Assembly (NCBI GenBank): GCA_963800215.1
Contig: CAWCZY010000018.1
Span: 186,001-250,000, forward strand
DNA length: 64,000 nt
Origin: JAJPKK01 sp963800215
Lineage (GTDB): Bacteria; Pseudomonadota; Alphaproteobacteria; Rhizobiales; Xanthobacteraceae
Direction of reading: 5' to 3'
This document shows positions 29,072 to 37,932 of this stretch, in pieces. Position numbers and translations under genes: made by a program. Under the pieces are notes generated by a model that was not told the DNA's origin, did not search any database, and saw only the letters and a list, made by a program, of their open reading frames with translations. Position 1 is the stretch's first letter, and the number at the start of each line of letters is the position of its first letter.

Positions 29072-29611
29072 TCAGCAGGCCGACAGCGGAACGCCGAACG
29101 CGGCCTTTTGCCTGGTGTCGAGCAGGCACCCGTCCTTCCAGGTGCCGCGAACGGTGCCGCTCGCATTGGCGAGCGTGCCCAGGCCGTTCGGCTTGCCGTT
29201 GCGCAATTCGCCTTCGTAGCGCACGCCCTGGACTATCAGGATGCCGCGGCCATTGGGTTCGCCGTCGATGAGTTCGCCGTCGTAGCGCCCGCTCGGCCAC
29301 ACCTGGGTGCCGTAACCGATCTGGCGGCCCTCCCGCCACTCGCCCTCGTCGGACTCGAAGGGCAGGTTGCCTCGAAACCATTGCGCGGCGCCGCGCCCCT
29401 GGGCCATCCCGTTGGCGCAGGCACCAGACCAGCGGATCGTCTCGTTGGCCTGGGGATGCGGATTCCAGACCTTGCAGCCGGCGCCGGTGTCGAGAATCCA
29501 GGCGCCGATCTCCGCGCAATGGGCCACGATCGGAACGGCGAGCATGAGCGCCGCGCCTAGCGCGGCGCCGCGGCCCGCAAGCGAAACGGTCGACATGAAC
29601 CGGCGTCGCAT
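29072..29611 (-). CDS. Secreted MORN-repeat protein
   Basis: The 179-residue precursor has a signal peptide (basic start, hydrophobic GRGAALGAALMLAVPIVA, cleavage near AHCAEI). At least three MORN-type repeats follow (GEWREGRQIGYGTQVWPSG, YDGELIDGEPNGRG, YEGELRNGKPNGLGTL). MORN repeats form extended beta sheets that bind lipids or partner proteins. Four Cys residues are present in the mature part. The start at 29611 lies 7 bases after the TlpA-like stop, so the two are almost certainly cotranscribed; an ATG at 29596 is an alternative. Its place in a periplasmic redox cluster suggests an envelope role. Confidence 0.8.
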   Translation of the reverse strand: MRRRFMSTVSLAGRGAALGAALMLAVPIVAHCAEIGAWILDTGAGCKVWNPHPQANETIRWSGACANGMAQGRGAAQWFRGNLPFESDEGEWREGRQIGYGTQVWPSGRYDGELIDGEPNGRGILIVQGVRYEGELRNGKPNGLGTLANASGTVRGTWKDGCLLDTRQKAAFGVPLSAC

Positions 29612-29618
29612 ACCCGCC

Positions 29619-30119
29619 TCACTGCGCCAGCATGGGAACGACAACGTCGTTCAACAGCTTGTTCGGCACCGCGATGAACTTGTCGCGGATGATACCGCCG
29701 GCGTCGATCACATAGGTGACCGGCACGCCCTCCGGCGCGCCGAAACCATTGACGCTGATATCGTTGATCCAGGCGGCGGGATAGGCGAGCCCCGCCGCCA
29801 CCTTGCGCATCCTCGCGGCGTCGCGCGCAAAATCGATGCTGATGCCGATCAGCTCGAACCCCTGCCCGCGATGCCGCCGGTAGAACGCATCGAGCGTCGG
29901 CATCTCCTTGCGGCAGGGTGCGCACCAGGTCGCCCAGAAATTGACGAGCACGACCTTGCCGCGCAGCGCGGCGAGGTCGATGCTGGCGCCGTCGAGGGTC
30001 ATCAGGACCAGCGGCGGCGCCGCTTCCCCTATCTCGGGCGCGGCCTGCACCCGATCCAATGCGAAGGCCGATGCGATCGCGCCGATCAACAGCACCGGGA
30101 TGAAGCGAGCGACTCGCAT
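29619..30119 (-). CDS. TlpA/ResA-family periplasmic thioredoxin
   Basis: A 166-residue thioredoxin-fold protein with an N-terminal signal or anchor (residues 1-26). The active site is WATWCAPCRKEMP (residues 62-74), and the cis-Pro lies in GVPVTYVID. The insert and the IGISIDFARDAARM strand match the TlpA/ResA/CcmG group that reduces disulfides outside the cytoplasm, often in cytochrome c maturation or metal handling. It follows the beta-barrel gene by 17 bases and precedes the MORN gene by 7, so it belongs to an operon of envelope proteins rich in Cys. Its client is probably one of these neighbours, which is inference. Confidence 0.92.
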   Translation of the reverse strand: MRVARFIPVLLIGAIASAFALDRVQAAPEIGEAAPPLVLMTLDGASIDLAALRGKVVLVNFWATWCAPCRKEMPTLDAFYRRHRGQGFELIGISIDFARDAARMRKVAAGLAYPAAWINDISVNGFGAPEGVPVTYVIDAGGIIRDKFIAVPNKLLNDVVVPMLAQ

Positions 30120-30136
30120 GGCATTTCCTCGTGCTC

Positions 30137-31228
30137 TCAGAAATTATAGCTCGCGACGGCCTTGATCAGAATGGGCGCCATCAGCTGGCCTTCGGTTCCA
30201 CCGGCCGTCGGCAGGCCGCCATTATCGGCCGCGTTGGTGCGATAATAGAACGGAACCTCGACATCGGCATAGAGTTTGAGGACGCGGTTATTGGCCTCGT
30301 CCAGCACCTTGGTCAGCTCGATCCCGGGCGAGAACATCAGCCGGTCAAAGCCGCTGTTGTAGGGATCTGCCGCGTCGCCGCTGTCGTGGACGCGGTGCGA
30401 CGCGATGATCTGCGCGAGCGGCGTGATCTTGTCGAAGCCGAGCACATTGTACCAGTTGTTGTAGAGAACGCCGACGGCGCCGTCCGCCTGATAGCCGGGC
30501 TTGTAGACCTGCAGGAGGCCCGAGCCCTGCGGGTCGTAGGCGTAGCGATAGAGGAAGGGCACCTGCCACCGCACCTGGGAGAAATACTGCCAGGCATTGT
30601 CGCCGGTGATCATGCCGCGGTGGAACCCGCCGAGCAGGAGATCGGTGCTGCCGGTCCCGATCTGGCTGTCGCGATCCATCCCGGGGGCGGTGTAGATGCC
30701 GGTCGGGAGCTTGAGGCCGAAGGTGACGCCGGTGGACATGTCCTGGAAGAAGCCGGTGTACATGCCCATGATCTCGGCGTCGCCCCAATCCCTGGCGTTG
30801 TATGTCGTCGTCGCGCCGGTCGCCGGGTCGGTGACAGTGGTGAAGTCGCGATTGACATAGGGCAGGCGCGCCATCACGCCCCATTCGCGGTTGAACATGT
30901 ATTGGAAGCCGGCAACGTACCAGCTCGTGTTGAGGTTCTTGTCCGAGTTGAGGACGGAGGACCCCTTGGAGTTGCCGATCCAGTTGGTGTTCTGGTTGGA
31001 ATGCCAATATTCGACGAACACCCGGCCGCCGTGATCGTTTTCCTGCGGCAGCAGTCCGCCGCCGACATCGAATACGCTGCACCCGCATGCGCAGGCGCGC
31101 GCCGCGGTGGTGGTGAGGCCGAGAAGCGGCACCATCGCCACGATGAGCGAGGCCAGGAAGGTGATGAAGGCCAAGGCTGTTCGTCGGGGTGCGCGGCGGC
31201 GCTGTGGCGCTTGCGAGGCGGAAGACAT
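30137..31228 (-). CDS. Outer-membrane beta-barrel-like protein with CACGC motif
   Basis: The 363-residue precursor has a basic N-terminus and a hydrophobic signal (about residues 18-40). It then begins ARACACGCSVFDVGGG, a tight Cys cluster directly at the mature N-terminus. The rest alternates polar and aromatic residues in beta-strand fashion (GRVFVEYWHSNQNTNW, WYVAGFQYMFNREWGVMARL) and ends with Phe (KAVASYNF), the usual outer-membrane protein ending. The start at 31228 is preferred to an upstream ATG at 31327 because of the signal peptide. It sits directly before a thioredoxin-like gene. Function unknown; transport of a metal or small molecule is a guess. Confidence 0.75.
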   Translation of the reverse strand: MSSASQAPQRRRAPRRTALAFITFLASLIVAMVPLLGLTTTAARACACGCSVFDVGGGLLPQENDHGGRVFVEYWHSNQNTNWIGNSKGSSVLNSDKNLNTSWYVAGFQYMFNREWGVMARLPYVNRDFTTVTDPATGATTTYNARDWGDAEIMGMYTGFFQDMSTGVTFGLKLPTGIYTAPGMDRDSQIGTGSTDLLLGGFHRGMITGDNAWQYFSQVRWQVPFLYRYAYDPQGSGLLQVYKPGYQADGAVGVLYNNWYNVLGFDKITPLAQIIASHRVHDSGDAADPYNSGFDRLMFSPGIELTKVLDEANNRVLKLYADVEVPFYYRTNAADNGGLPTAGGTEGQLMAPILIKAVASYNF

Positions 31229-31342
31229 GGTGACACCGATCGTGTTTGTACGCTGCGACACAGCCGGACGACGGCGCGCCTGCGGGCGGACGATGAAGGT
31301 GAAAGCGGCGGATGCGGATTCGAACATGACCGTCTCGCGCCG

Positions 31343-32209
31343 TTAGAACTTGAAGTTCACGCCGGCACGCGCGGTCTGGATGACCAGATCCGCCGAGCCC
31401 TGGAGCGGATTGGTTCCGCCCGCGGCGTCGGTGATCGCGCCGACCCCGTTGGTGGTGCCCGGGAAGCCCGCGAACAGGTATTCGAATTTGATCGTCCAGT
31501 TGTCGGTCCAGGCGTATTCCCATCCGACGCCGGCGGTCCAACCCACCAGCGATTTCGAGCCGGTGAGGATGCCCGTGCCGGCCGGGACGAGAGCGTCCAG
31601 GTAGGTCTGCGAATAGCTCGCCTTGGTGAAAGCCGCGCCGCCGGTGATGTAGAACAGGTTGCGGTCTGCGGCGACGCCGAGGCGCGGACGCACGGTCGCG
31701 AAGTAATTGGTCGTCAGCGACTGGGTGACTGTGAACGAGGTCACTCCGTCGCTCAGCGTCGCTGTCGCGTTGAGGATCTGCGGATTGCCGTGGAAGTAGT
31801 CGGCATCGCCTTCAAGGCCGTAGACGAGCGTCCCCGACTGCCAGTTGCAGCCGGCTTGGCCGCCGATGAGCAAATTGGCGCTGTTGGCCGACCCGGTTCC
31901 GCCCAAGTCGACCAATCCGGCATTTTCCGGTGTCAGGTGCGTTCCGATGCCCACACCGGTGGTGAAGTTCGATTCGCTTTCGGCGCCGCCGCCATTGAGG
32001 CCGACATAGCAGCCGCCCCAGTTGTAGGTGCGTGCGACGGGCGCCTTGACCGGCATGTCCGCAGCGACAGCCGCCGTCGACGGCAGCGCGAGCGGCGTCG
32101 CCGCGGCGACGGCGAGCAACGCGGCAAGTTGGACGCCGCGCGATGGCGGCTGCGATTTGTGAACGGGCGATTGCCCGGTGAAGATGCGATTGAACATGCT
32201 TTTCCCCAT
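31343..32209 (-). CDS. Omp25/Omp31-family outer-membrane porin-like protein
   Basis: The 288-residue precursor has a signal peptide cleaved near AAVAADMPVKAPVA. It then has the family entry motif YNWGGCYVGLNGGGAES, eight predicted beta strands and the ending VIQTARAGVNFKF with terminal Phe. The region WTAGVGWEYAWTDNWTIKFE is diagnostic of the rhizobial/brucella Omp31-like family of 8-stranded barrels. An in-frame ATG at 32197 is an alternative start. Upstream at 32227-32278 lies an array of four 13-base tandem repeats that may bind a regulator. It heads the envelope gene run that continues to 27220. Confidence 0.9.
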   Translation of the reverse strand: MGKSMFNRIFTGQSPVHKSQPPSRGVQLAALLAVAAATPLALPSTAAVAADMPVKAPVARTYNWGGCYVGLNGGGAESESNFTTGVGIGTHLTPENAGLVDLGGTGSANSANLLIGGQAGCNWQSGTLVYGLEGDADYFHGNPQILNATATLSDGVTSFTVTQSLTTNYFATVRPRLGVAADRNLFYITGGAAFTKASYSQTYLDALVPAGTGILTGSKSLVGWTAGVGWEYAWTDNWTIKFEYLFAGFPGTTNGVGAITDAAGGTNPLQGSADLVIQTARAGVNFKF

Positions 32210-32226
32210 TCGCGCCCAACCGCGGC

Positions 32227-32278
32227 GTCATGACTTGGCGTCATGACTTGGCGCGGTGAATTGGCGCGGTGAATTGGC
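32227..32278. repeat. Tandem array of four 13-bp units upstream of an Omp31-like gene
   Basis: Two perfect copies of GTCATGACTTGGC (32227-32252) are followed directly by two perfect copies of GCGGTGAATTGGC (32253-32278). The two unit types share the pattern GYSRTGAMTTGGC. The array ends 18 bases before the start of the outer-membrane protein gene at 32209. Equal length and juxtaposition suggest unit duplication and possibly a multi-site regulator target or a phase-variable spacer. Confidence 0.75.
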
Positions 32279-32358
32279 GACATATTTCGGTGCCCGCGGT
32301 TGGCGGACAATTCACTGAAGGCTTGCAGGAGGTTTGGCGGCTAAGCGGCCGCCACGCG

Positions 32359-32763
32359 TCACGCCGCGGCCGGAGGCCCGCGCGGTCGTGCACTGGCGTC
32401 GACTGTGGCCGGCGCCAAGCGCCAAGCCACCAGCGGCCACGGCGCAATCGATATCTCTACGCGGCAAAACACCGTCGAAACTGCTGGCGGCTCCAATACG
32501 AAGCCGGGCCCCGCGACGCAGAAGACGCAATGGGTGTCGCCGGCTTGGCCTTCGGGAGCGCCAGGAAGCGCCGGCGCGGCATTATCATGGCGGCAGAGTT
32601 CGAAGCCGGCCCAATCGGTGCCGCCGGCGGCGTCGGCGAGCCGTGCACCGGAAATCGCAGAACCAGCCAGCGCAAAGGCCATGCCGTGTATGAACAGGGC
32701 ATAGACGAGGAGGCATGCGGTCAGCCGCCGCCACCTGTACCATCCCTGCGTGTTGCGATGCAT
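32359..32763 (-). CDS. DUF2946-like membrane protein
   Basis: The 134-residue product starts MHRNTQGWYRWRRLTACLLV and has an N-terminal membrane helix (about residues 13-33). A mid-region Cys/His motif (FELCRHDNAAP, then DTHCVFCVAGPG) follows, with a second hydrophobic stretch and a basic tail. This arrangement resembles DUF2946 proteins, which in other bacteria often sit beside copper or TonB-receptor genes. The Cys/His residues suggest metal contact. It is on the same strand as the envelope cluster but separated from it by about 150 bases that include the tandem repeats. The start at 32763 is supported by a weak GGGGAA upstream. Confidence 0.65.
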   Translation of the reverse strand: MHRNTQGWYRWRRLTACLLVYALFIHGMAFALAGSAISGARLADAAGGTDWAGFELCRHDNAAPALPGAPEGQAGDTHCVFCVAGPGFVLEPPAVSTVFCRVEISIAPWPLVAWRLAPATVDASARPRGPPAAA

Positions 32764-32919
32764 GCCGTTCCCCGGGTCGGCGAAGCTTATCGACGCCCCG
32801 CACGCCCATGCAATCGAATTTCGCGCGGGCCGTCTATTTGGGCCGCCGCTGTGGCTCGCCGGGCACGAGAAAATGCGGTAATGACCCGCCCGCAACCACT
32901 CAGGCGCAGCACAACCGAC

Positions 32920-33374
32920 ATGGCATCAAAGCCTCTCCAGCTCGGCCGACCCACCAGAATTCCCGGCCTCCCCGGCCGAGGCCGTGCTCGACCGCGTGAC
33001 CAATCCCCATCCCGGAGCCGACTATGTCGCGCGCTTCACCTTTCCGGAATTCACCTCACTGTGCCCGGTGACGGGGCAGCCCGATTTTGCCATCGTTGTG
33101 ATCGACTACCTGCCGCGGCGCTTTCTCATCGAGTTCGAAATCGCTCAAGCTATATCTCAACAGCTTCCGCAATCATGCTGTTTTTCATGAGGATTGCACG
33201 GTCTCCATCGGCAAGCGTCTGGTCGCTCTTCTCAAGCCGCGATGGCTCCGGATCGGCGGCTATTTCCATCCCCGTGGCGGCATGCCGATCGACGTGTTCT
33301 GGCAGGCCGGACGGCTGCCGCGCAATGTCTGGGTGCCCGAACAGGGCGTGCGCGCCTACCGCGGCAGGGAATAA
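32920..33374 (+). CDS. queF: NADPH-dependent preQ0 reductase QueF (two frameshifts)
   Basis: QueF reduces 7-cyano-7-deazaguanine (preQ0) to preQ1 in queuosine biosynthesis. Reading across two one-base insertions (near 32954 and 33137) gives a normal protein of about 150 residues. It has QLGRPT then AVLDRVTNPHPGADYVARF, the thioimide-forming Cys in EFTSLCPVTGQPDFA, the substrate and cofactor region SLKLYLNSFRNHAVFHED, and the C-terminal GGMPIDVFWQAGRLPRNVW. It is the unimodular (short) form. No other queuosine gene is nearby. No preQ1 riboswitch was recognised upstream. The insertions are probably sequence errors. Confidence 0.88.
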
Positions 33375-33450
33375 CGATAGGTTCGGAGCCGGGAGCGGGC
33401 CGGGGGCATGGCCGATGACGACGGTGTCCGGGGAGGCGAAACAGCACGCC

Positions 33451-34477
33451 TCATCTCCGGCCGCCGCTCCAGGTCACGTAGGCGCCGGCCCAGGTGTAGC
33501 CACCGCCGAAGGCGGCCATGATCAGCTTGTCGCCGGGCGCGAGGCGGCTTTCGTAATCCCACAGACACAGCGGGATCGTGGCCGCGGTGGTGTTGCCGTA
33601 TTTGTGGATCGTGATCATCACGCGCTCGAGCGGCACCCCCATGCGCTCGGCGGTGGCTTCGATGATCCGGCGATTGGCCTGATGCGGCACCAGCCAGGTC
33701 GACGTCCGCGGCACTGAGCTGGTTGCGCTTCATCAGCTCGGACGCGACTTCGGCCATCTTGGCCACGGCGAATTTGTAGACCGCGGCGCCTTCCTGGTGG
33801 ACGTAATGGAGCCGGTCGGCGACCGTCTGCGCGGTCGGCGGCATCCGGCTGCCGCCGGCCTTCTGGTGCAGGAACGGCATGCCGGCGCCGTCCGAGCGGA
33901 TCACCGTGTCGACGATGCCGTGCTCGTCGGCGGACGGCTCGATCATCACCGCGCCGGCGCCGTCGCCGAACAGCACACAGGTGGCGCGGTCGGTGTAGTC
34001 GATGATCGCCGACATCTTGTCGGCGCCGACGACGACGATCTTCCGCGCGCGGCCGGTCTCGATGAATTGGGTCGCGATCGTCAGCGCGTAGAGGAAACCC
34101 GAACACGCCGCCTGGACGTCGAAGCTGCCGATGTTGCGGATGCCGACCATGTCGCAGACGAGGTTCGCGGTCGACGGGAACACCATGTCCGGCGTTGTGG
34201 TCGCGCAGATCAGGAGATCGATGTCGGCCGGCGCGGTGTTGGTCTTTTCGAGGAGCCCCTTCACCGCTCCGCTCGCCATGTGCGAGGTGCCGAGCCCCGC
34301 CCCCTTGAGGATGCGGCGCTCCTTGATGCCGGTGCGCTCGATGATCCAGGAATCCGTGGTGTCCACCAACGCGGCGAGCTCCGCATTGGTCAGCACATAG
34401 TCCGGCAGCGAACCATGCACCCCCGTGATCGCCGCGCGGATCGTACTCGGGCGCCTTGTCTCGGGCTGTTTGATCAT
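33451..34477 (-). CDS. fabH: Beta-ketoacyl-ACP synthase III FabH (one frameshift)
   Basis: FabH starts fatty acid synthesis by condensing acetyl-CoA with malonyl-ACP. Starting at 34477, the protein shows SDM-type N-terminal sequence (IRAAITGVHGSLPDYVLTN), the active-site Cys in VQAACSGFLYAL, then the His and Asn regions WLVPHQANRRIIEA and HKYGNTTAATIP, with the glycine-rich end FGGGYTWAG. A single extra C near 33705 shifts the frame between AADVD and WLVPHQ; the corrected length is about 341 residues. It lies next to lpxB rather than plsX/ihfA, its usual neighbours. It is convergent with queF. Confidence 0.93.
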
Positions 34478-34509
34478 GTCGCTGAGGCGATCCCTTTCGG
34501 ATTTCCCTG

Positions 34510-35759
34510 TTAGCACGCCGCATTCGACGATGAAACCGGGCTGGAAACCGGACCTGAAACCGGGTCGGAACGCGCGGCCATGGCGAGCACGATGGCGGCG
34601 GCGCGGGCGCTCGGCACGGCGACGCCGACCTCCATGACGGCATCGAGCCGCGCCAGGGCCTCGCATTGCCGCCGGCGCTGCGGTGTATCGCCGATCAGCG
34701 GCACGAGGGCGTCGGCGAGGTTCTGCGGCGTCGCGTCTCGCTGCAGCAATTCCGGCATGATTTTCTCGCCGAGAATGAGGTTGGCGAGCCCGATCGTATC
34801 CGTCGTCACCAGGGCGCGGGCGATCAGTTCCTCGAACAGCGCGACCCGGTAGGCGATGATGGTGGGAACCCCGGCGAGCGCAAGTTCGAGCGTGACCGTT
34901 CCCGAGGCCGCGAGCGCGGCGCGCGCCTGGCGGAAGGCGGCCCATTTCTCCGCTGTTTCGACGACGATGCGCGGGGCCGCCGGCCAGCCGCGGGTCGCCT
35001 GCTTCACCTCGTCGACGAGGTGCGGGACGGTCGGCAACACGATCTCGACGGCGCCGATGCGCTCGTTCGCACCGCGGCCATCGCCGCGCCGAACACGCCG
35101 ATGTGACGCCTGACCTCGCCGCGGCGGCTCCCCGGCAGGACCAGGACGACCGGCGGGGCGGCATCGCGCCGCGCTGCTTCCTGCGGATTAGGGCGCAGCG
35201 TCGCCACCTGCTCGGCGAGGGGATGGCCGACATAGGTGCATGGCGGGCCCCCGAGCCGGCGATGGGCCTCCGGCTCGAACGGCAGCAGCGCCAGCACGTG
35301 ATCGACGTAGCGCCGCATGGAAGCGGCACGGCCGGGCCGCCATGCCCATACCGTCGGCGATACATAGTCGATGATCGGGATCGACGGCGCCGCCGCGCGC
35401 ACCCGCCGCGCCACGCGGTGGGTGAAATCGGGGCTGTCGATGATGACCAGCGCATCGGGTCGTGCGGCGACGACGGCGCCGGTGGTGCGGCGGAGGTGGC
35501 GCAGGATCGCCGGCAGCCGGCCCGGGATCGCGGCGAATCCGTTGATGGCGAGGTCGGCGATGGGAACCAGGCTGGCGAGGCCCTGCTCGGCCATGGCGTG
35601 TCCGCCGACGCCGGCAAATATGACGGGCCGGCCGGCCTGGGCGGCGATCGCCGCCATCAGCGGCGCCCCCAGCCGGTCACCGGATTCCTCGCCTGCGATG
35701 ATGAACAGGTTGAGCGCATCGTGCGTCGCCCAGTTCTTCGAAGACGCCGCCGCCTCCAT
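34510..35759 (-). CDS. lpxB: Lipid-A-disaccharide synthase LpxB (one frameshift)
   Basis: LpxB joins UDP-2,3-diacylglucosamine and lipid X into the lipid A disaccharide at the inner membrane. The N-terminal frame has LFIIAGEESGDRLGAPLM, SPDFTHRVARRVRAAAPSI, DYVSPTVWAWRPGRA and PLPFE-like LLPFEPEAH. It breaks near 35068 and resumes as PTVPHLVDE, with SGTVTLELALAGVPTIIAYR and the C-terminal helix. A missing base fits best. The start at 35759 overlaps the lpxI stop (TGATG). The Ser/Pro-rich C-terminal tail contains a short direct repeat and may be imprecise. Together with lpxA, lpxI and lpxD it forms the lipid A operon. Confidence 0.93.
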
Positions 35760-36626
35760 CAGTTCGCCTCGCCGTCGGCACGCCCGAACACGAACAGGCC
35801 ATTGCTGTCGGCCGCCTCGACCAGGCGTTGCGGCTCGGCGACGATGGTGCCGCCGGCGACCACCGCGACGCCGGCGAGCCCCGCATGCGCCGCGTGGAGC
35901 ACCGTGTCCGGCCCGATCGAGGGCAAATCGAAACGGCGGTCCTGGCGCTGCTTCGGCGCCTTGACGACCACGCCTACCCCGCGGGGAAGGCCGATGCGTC
36001 CGGCCTCGCGCAACGCCGCGACCCGTCGCAGCATCGCGTCGGTGCCCTCCGCCGCCTCGACCGCCAGAACGTGGCCCTTTCCGATCACCGCGGCCTGTCC
36101 GACATCGAACGGGCTCATGGCGGCCAGCATCTCGAAACCGCGTGCGATATCGGACATGGCCTCGGCATCGGGCCGATGGCGCCCGAGCGGGCCCGATGGA
36201 GCGGTGATATCCGGCGCCACCTCATGGGCGCCGAGCAGCGCGAAACCCGTCGGCTTCGAGGATCCGGCCGATTCCGGTCAGGAGATGATCGTCGCCGCCG
36301 CGAAAGGCGCGGATGATGCGCGGCATCGCGACCAGCGTGGCCCAGTCGAGCCGCACCTGGCGGATCGAGGGGCGCACCAATCCGCCGACGAGGACGAGGT
36401 CGCGGCAGCCCTCGGCGCGGGCGAGCCGGCGAAACCGCCCGAACTGGCCGACCGCGATCCAGCAATGCGGATAGGCCGCGACGGCCTGCGCATCGACGAA
36501 GCCGCGCAACGCGAACAGCATGACCCGGCGCCCGCGGCGCATGACCGCCGCCGCGACCGCCAGCGGAATGGCGCCGCCGCCGCAAATGATGCCGAGCGGC
36601 CCCTCCTGCGTCGCCGCTATCGTCAT
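35759..36626 (-). CDS. lpxI: UDP-2,3-diacylglucosamine pyrophosphatase LpxI (one frameshift)
   Basis: LpxI hydrolyses UDP-2,3-diacylglucosamine to lipid X; it is the alphaproteobacterial replacement for LpxH. The N-terminal domain includes GIICGGGAIPLAVAAAV and VGQFGRFRRLARAEGC, and reads to GRILEADGF. One extra G near 36248 shifts the frame, which resumes with ITAPSGPLGRHRPD. The C-terminal DUF1009 catalytic domain follows (GQAAVIGKGHVLAVEAAEGT, DLPSIGPDTVLHAAHAG). Corrected length is 288 residues. It overlaps lpxA by four bases (ATGA) and lpxB by one, so the three are tightly coupled. Confidence 0.93.
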
Positions 36627-37454
36627 TGGTCGATCGTCATTGGTTCTTGGGTCGCGCCGTCGCTCCCCCGGCGGATGGCGGTGCTGAGCGGCCGCTTGCC
36701 GCCGCGGATGAAGGCGAAGACGCTCTCGATCAGCGGCACGCCCGCATAAGCCTGTTCGACCTGCGCCAGCCGGTCGCGGAACACGCCCTCGCCGAGGAAC
36801 AGATCCTTATAGGCCATGCGCAGGCGATGGATATCGGCCTTGGCAAAGCCGCGCCGGCGCAGGCCCACCACATTGAGCCCGACCAGGTTGGCGAGCGGGC
36901 CCTGCGCCATGCCCCATGGGATGATGTCGGCGCGTATGCCGCTCAGCCCGACGATCATCGCGCCCTCGCCGATGCGGACGAACTGGCGCACCGCCGCCTG
37001 GCCGCCGAGGAAGCTGTTGTCGCCGACGCTCGCATGGCCGCCGAGCACGGCATTGTTGGCCATGACGACGTGGTTGCCGACCTTGCAATCATGGGCCACG
37101 TGCGATCCCGCCATGAGAAAGCAATGGTCGCCGATCTCGGTGATGCCGCGGTCGTCCTCGGTGCCGGTATTGACGGTGACGTTCTCGCGAATATCGCAGC
37201 CGGCGCCGATGGTGAGACGCGTCGGGCCGCCGCGGTATTTGACCGATTGCGGCGGCGTGCCCAGCGAAGCGAACGGATAGATCACGGTGCGCGGCCCGAT
37301 CGCGGTATGCCCGGTGACGTTCACATGGGCGACCAGCCGGCAGCCCTCGCCGATCGACGACATCGGGTCCGATGACGCAATAGGGTCCGATCGCCGCGTC
37401 GGCAGCGATCTGCGCGCCCGGCGCGATGCGGGCGGTGGGATCGATCGAGGTCAT
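36623..37454 (-). CDS. lpxA: UDP-N-acetylglucosamine acyltransferase LpxA (one frameshift)
   Basis: LpxA performs the first acylation of lipid A synthesis. It is a trimeric left-handed beta-helix, visible as hexapeptide repeats from IDPTARIAPGAQIAADAAIG onwards. The catalytic His lies in MAGSHVAHDCKVGNHV, and the acyl-pocket region NNAVLGGHASVGDNSFLGG follows. An extra base near 37368 separates the first 30 residues (ending YCVIGPDV) from the rest (SIGEGCRLVAHVNV). Corrected length is 276 residues. It starts eight bases after the fabZ stop and overlaps lpxI. The C-terminal helical domain is complete. Confidence 0.94.
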
Positions 37455-37461
37455 CGCAGGC

Positions 37462-37923
37462 TCACGCGCTCGCGATCATGGCGCCGACTTCGGCCTCGGC
37501 GACGATCACGCCCGCGACCTTGGCTTCGCCGCGGAACCACCACATGGTCTTGCGCTTGGCGATCTTGGTCATGTGATATTCGATGGTATCGCCGGGAATC
37601 ACCGGTTTGCGGAACTTCGCCTTGTCGATGGTGAGGAAATACACGACGTTTTCCTGCTGCTGCCGGCCGAGCGAGAGCATGCAGATGACGCCGGCGGTCT
37701 GCGCCATGCCTTCGATCATCAGCACGCCGGGAAATACCGGATTGTTGGGGAAATGCCCAAGAAATTGCGGCTCGTTGAACGTCACGTTCTTGATCCCGAT
37801 GGCGCGATCGTCGCCCCTGATCCCGATGATGCGATCGACCATCAGGAACGGGTAGCGATGGGGAAGCGATTTCAGGATGCCCGCGATCTCGACCGATTCG
37901 ATCGTGCTTGCGATCTCGTTCAT
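37462..37923 (-). CDS. fabZ: 3-hydroxyacyl-ACP dehydratase FabZ
   Basis: FabZ dehydrates 3-hydroxyacyl-ACP in fatty acid elongation and competes with LpxA and LpxD for the same substrates, which explains its place between them. The 153-residue hot-dog-fold protein has SLPHRYPFLMVDRII, the catalytic His in LGHFPNNPVFPGVLMIEGMA with the following Glu, and KFRKPVIPGDTIEYHM. It is full length and intact. It lies 9 bases downstream of the lpxD stop and 7 bases before lpxA, in one operon with both. Confidence 0.97.
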   Translation of the reverse strand: MNEIASTIESVEIAGILKSLPHRYPFLMVDRIIGIRGDDRAIGIKNVTFNEPQFLGHFPNNPVFPGVLMIEGMAQTAGVICMLSLGRQQQENVVYFLTIDKAKFRKPVIPGDTIEYHMTKIAKRKTMWWFRGEAKVAGVIVAEAEVGAMIASA

Positions 37924-37932
37924 GACAAGGCC

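Noticed and set aside
30131..32233. 700-codon plus-strand open frame over the two outer-membrane protein genes
   Set aside because: The minus-strand genes have signal peptides, beta-barrel patterns and terminal Phe; the plus frame has none and is a GC artefact.
32227..32278. The 13-base tandem units as a CRISPR array
   Set aside because: Units are contiguous with no spacers, and no cas genes occur in the window.
32764..32919. preQ1 riboswitch before queF
   Set aside because: No recognisable pseudoknot aptamer sequence was found in this interval.
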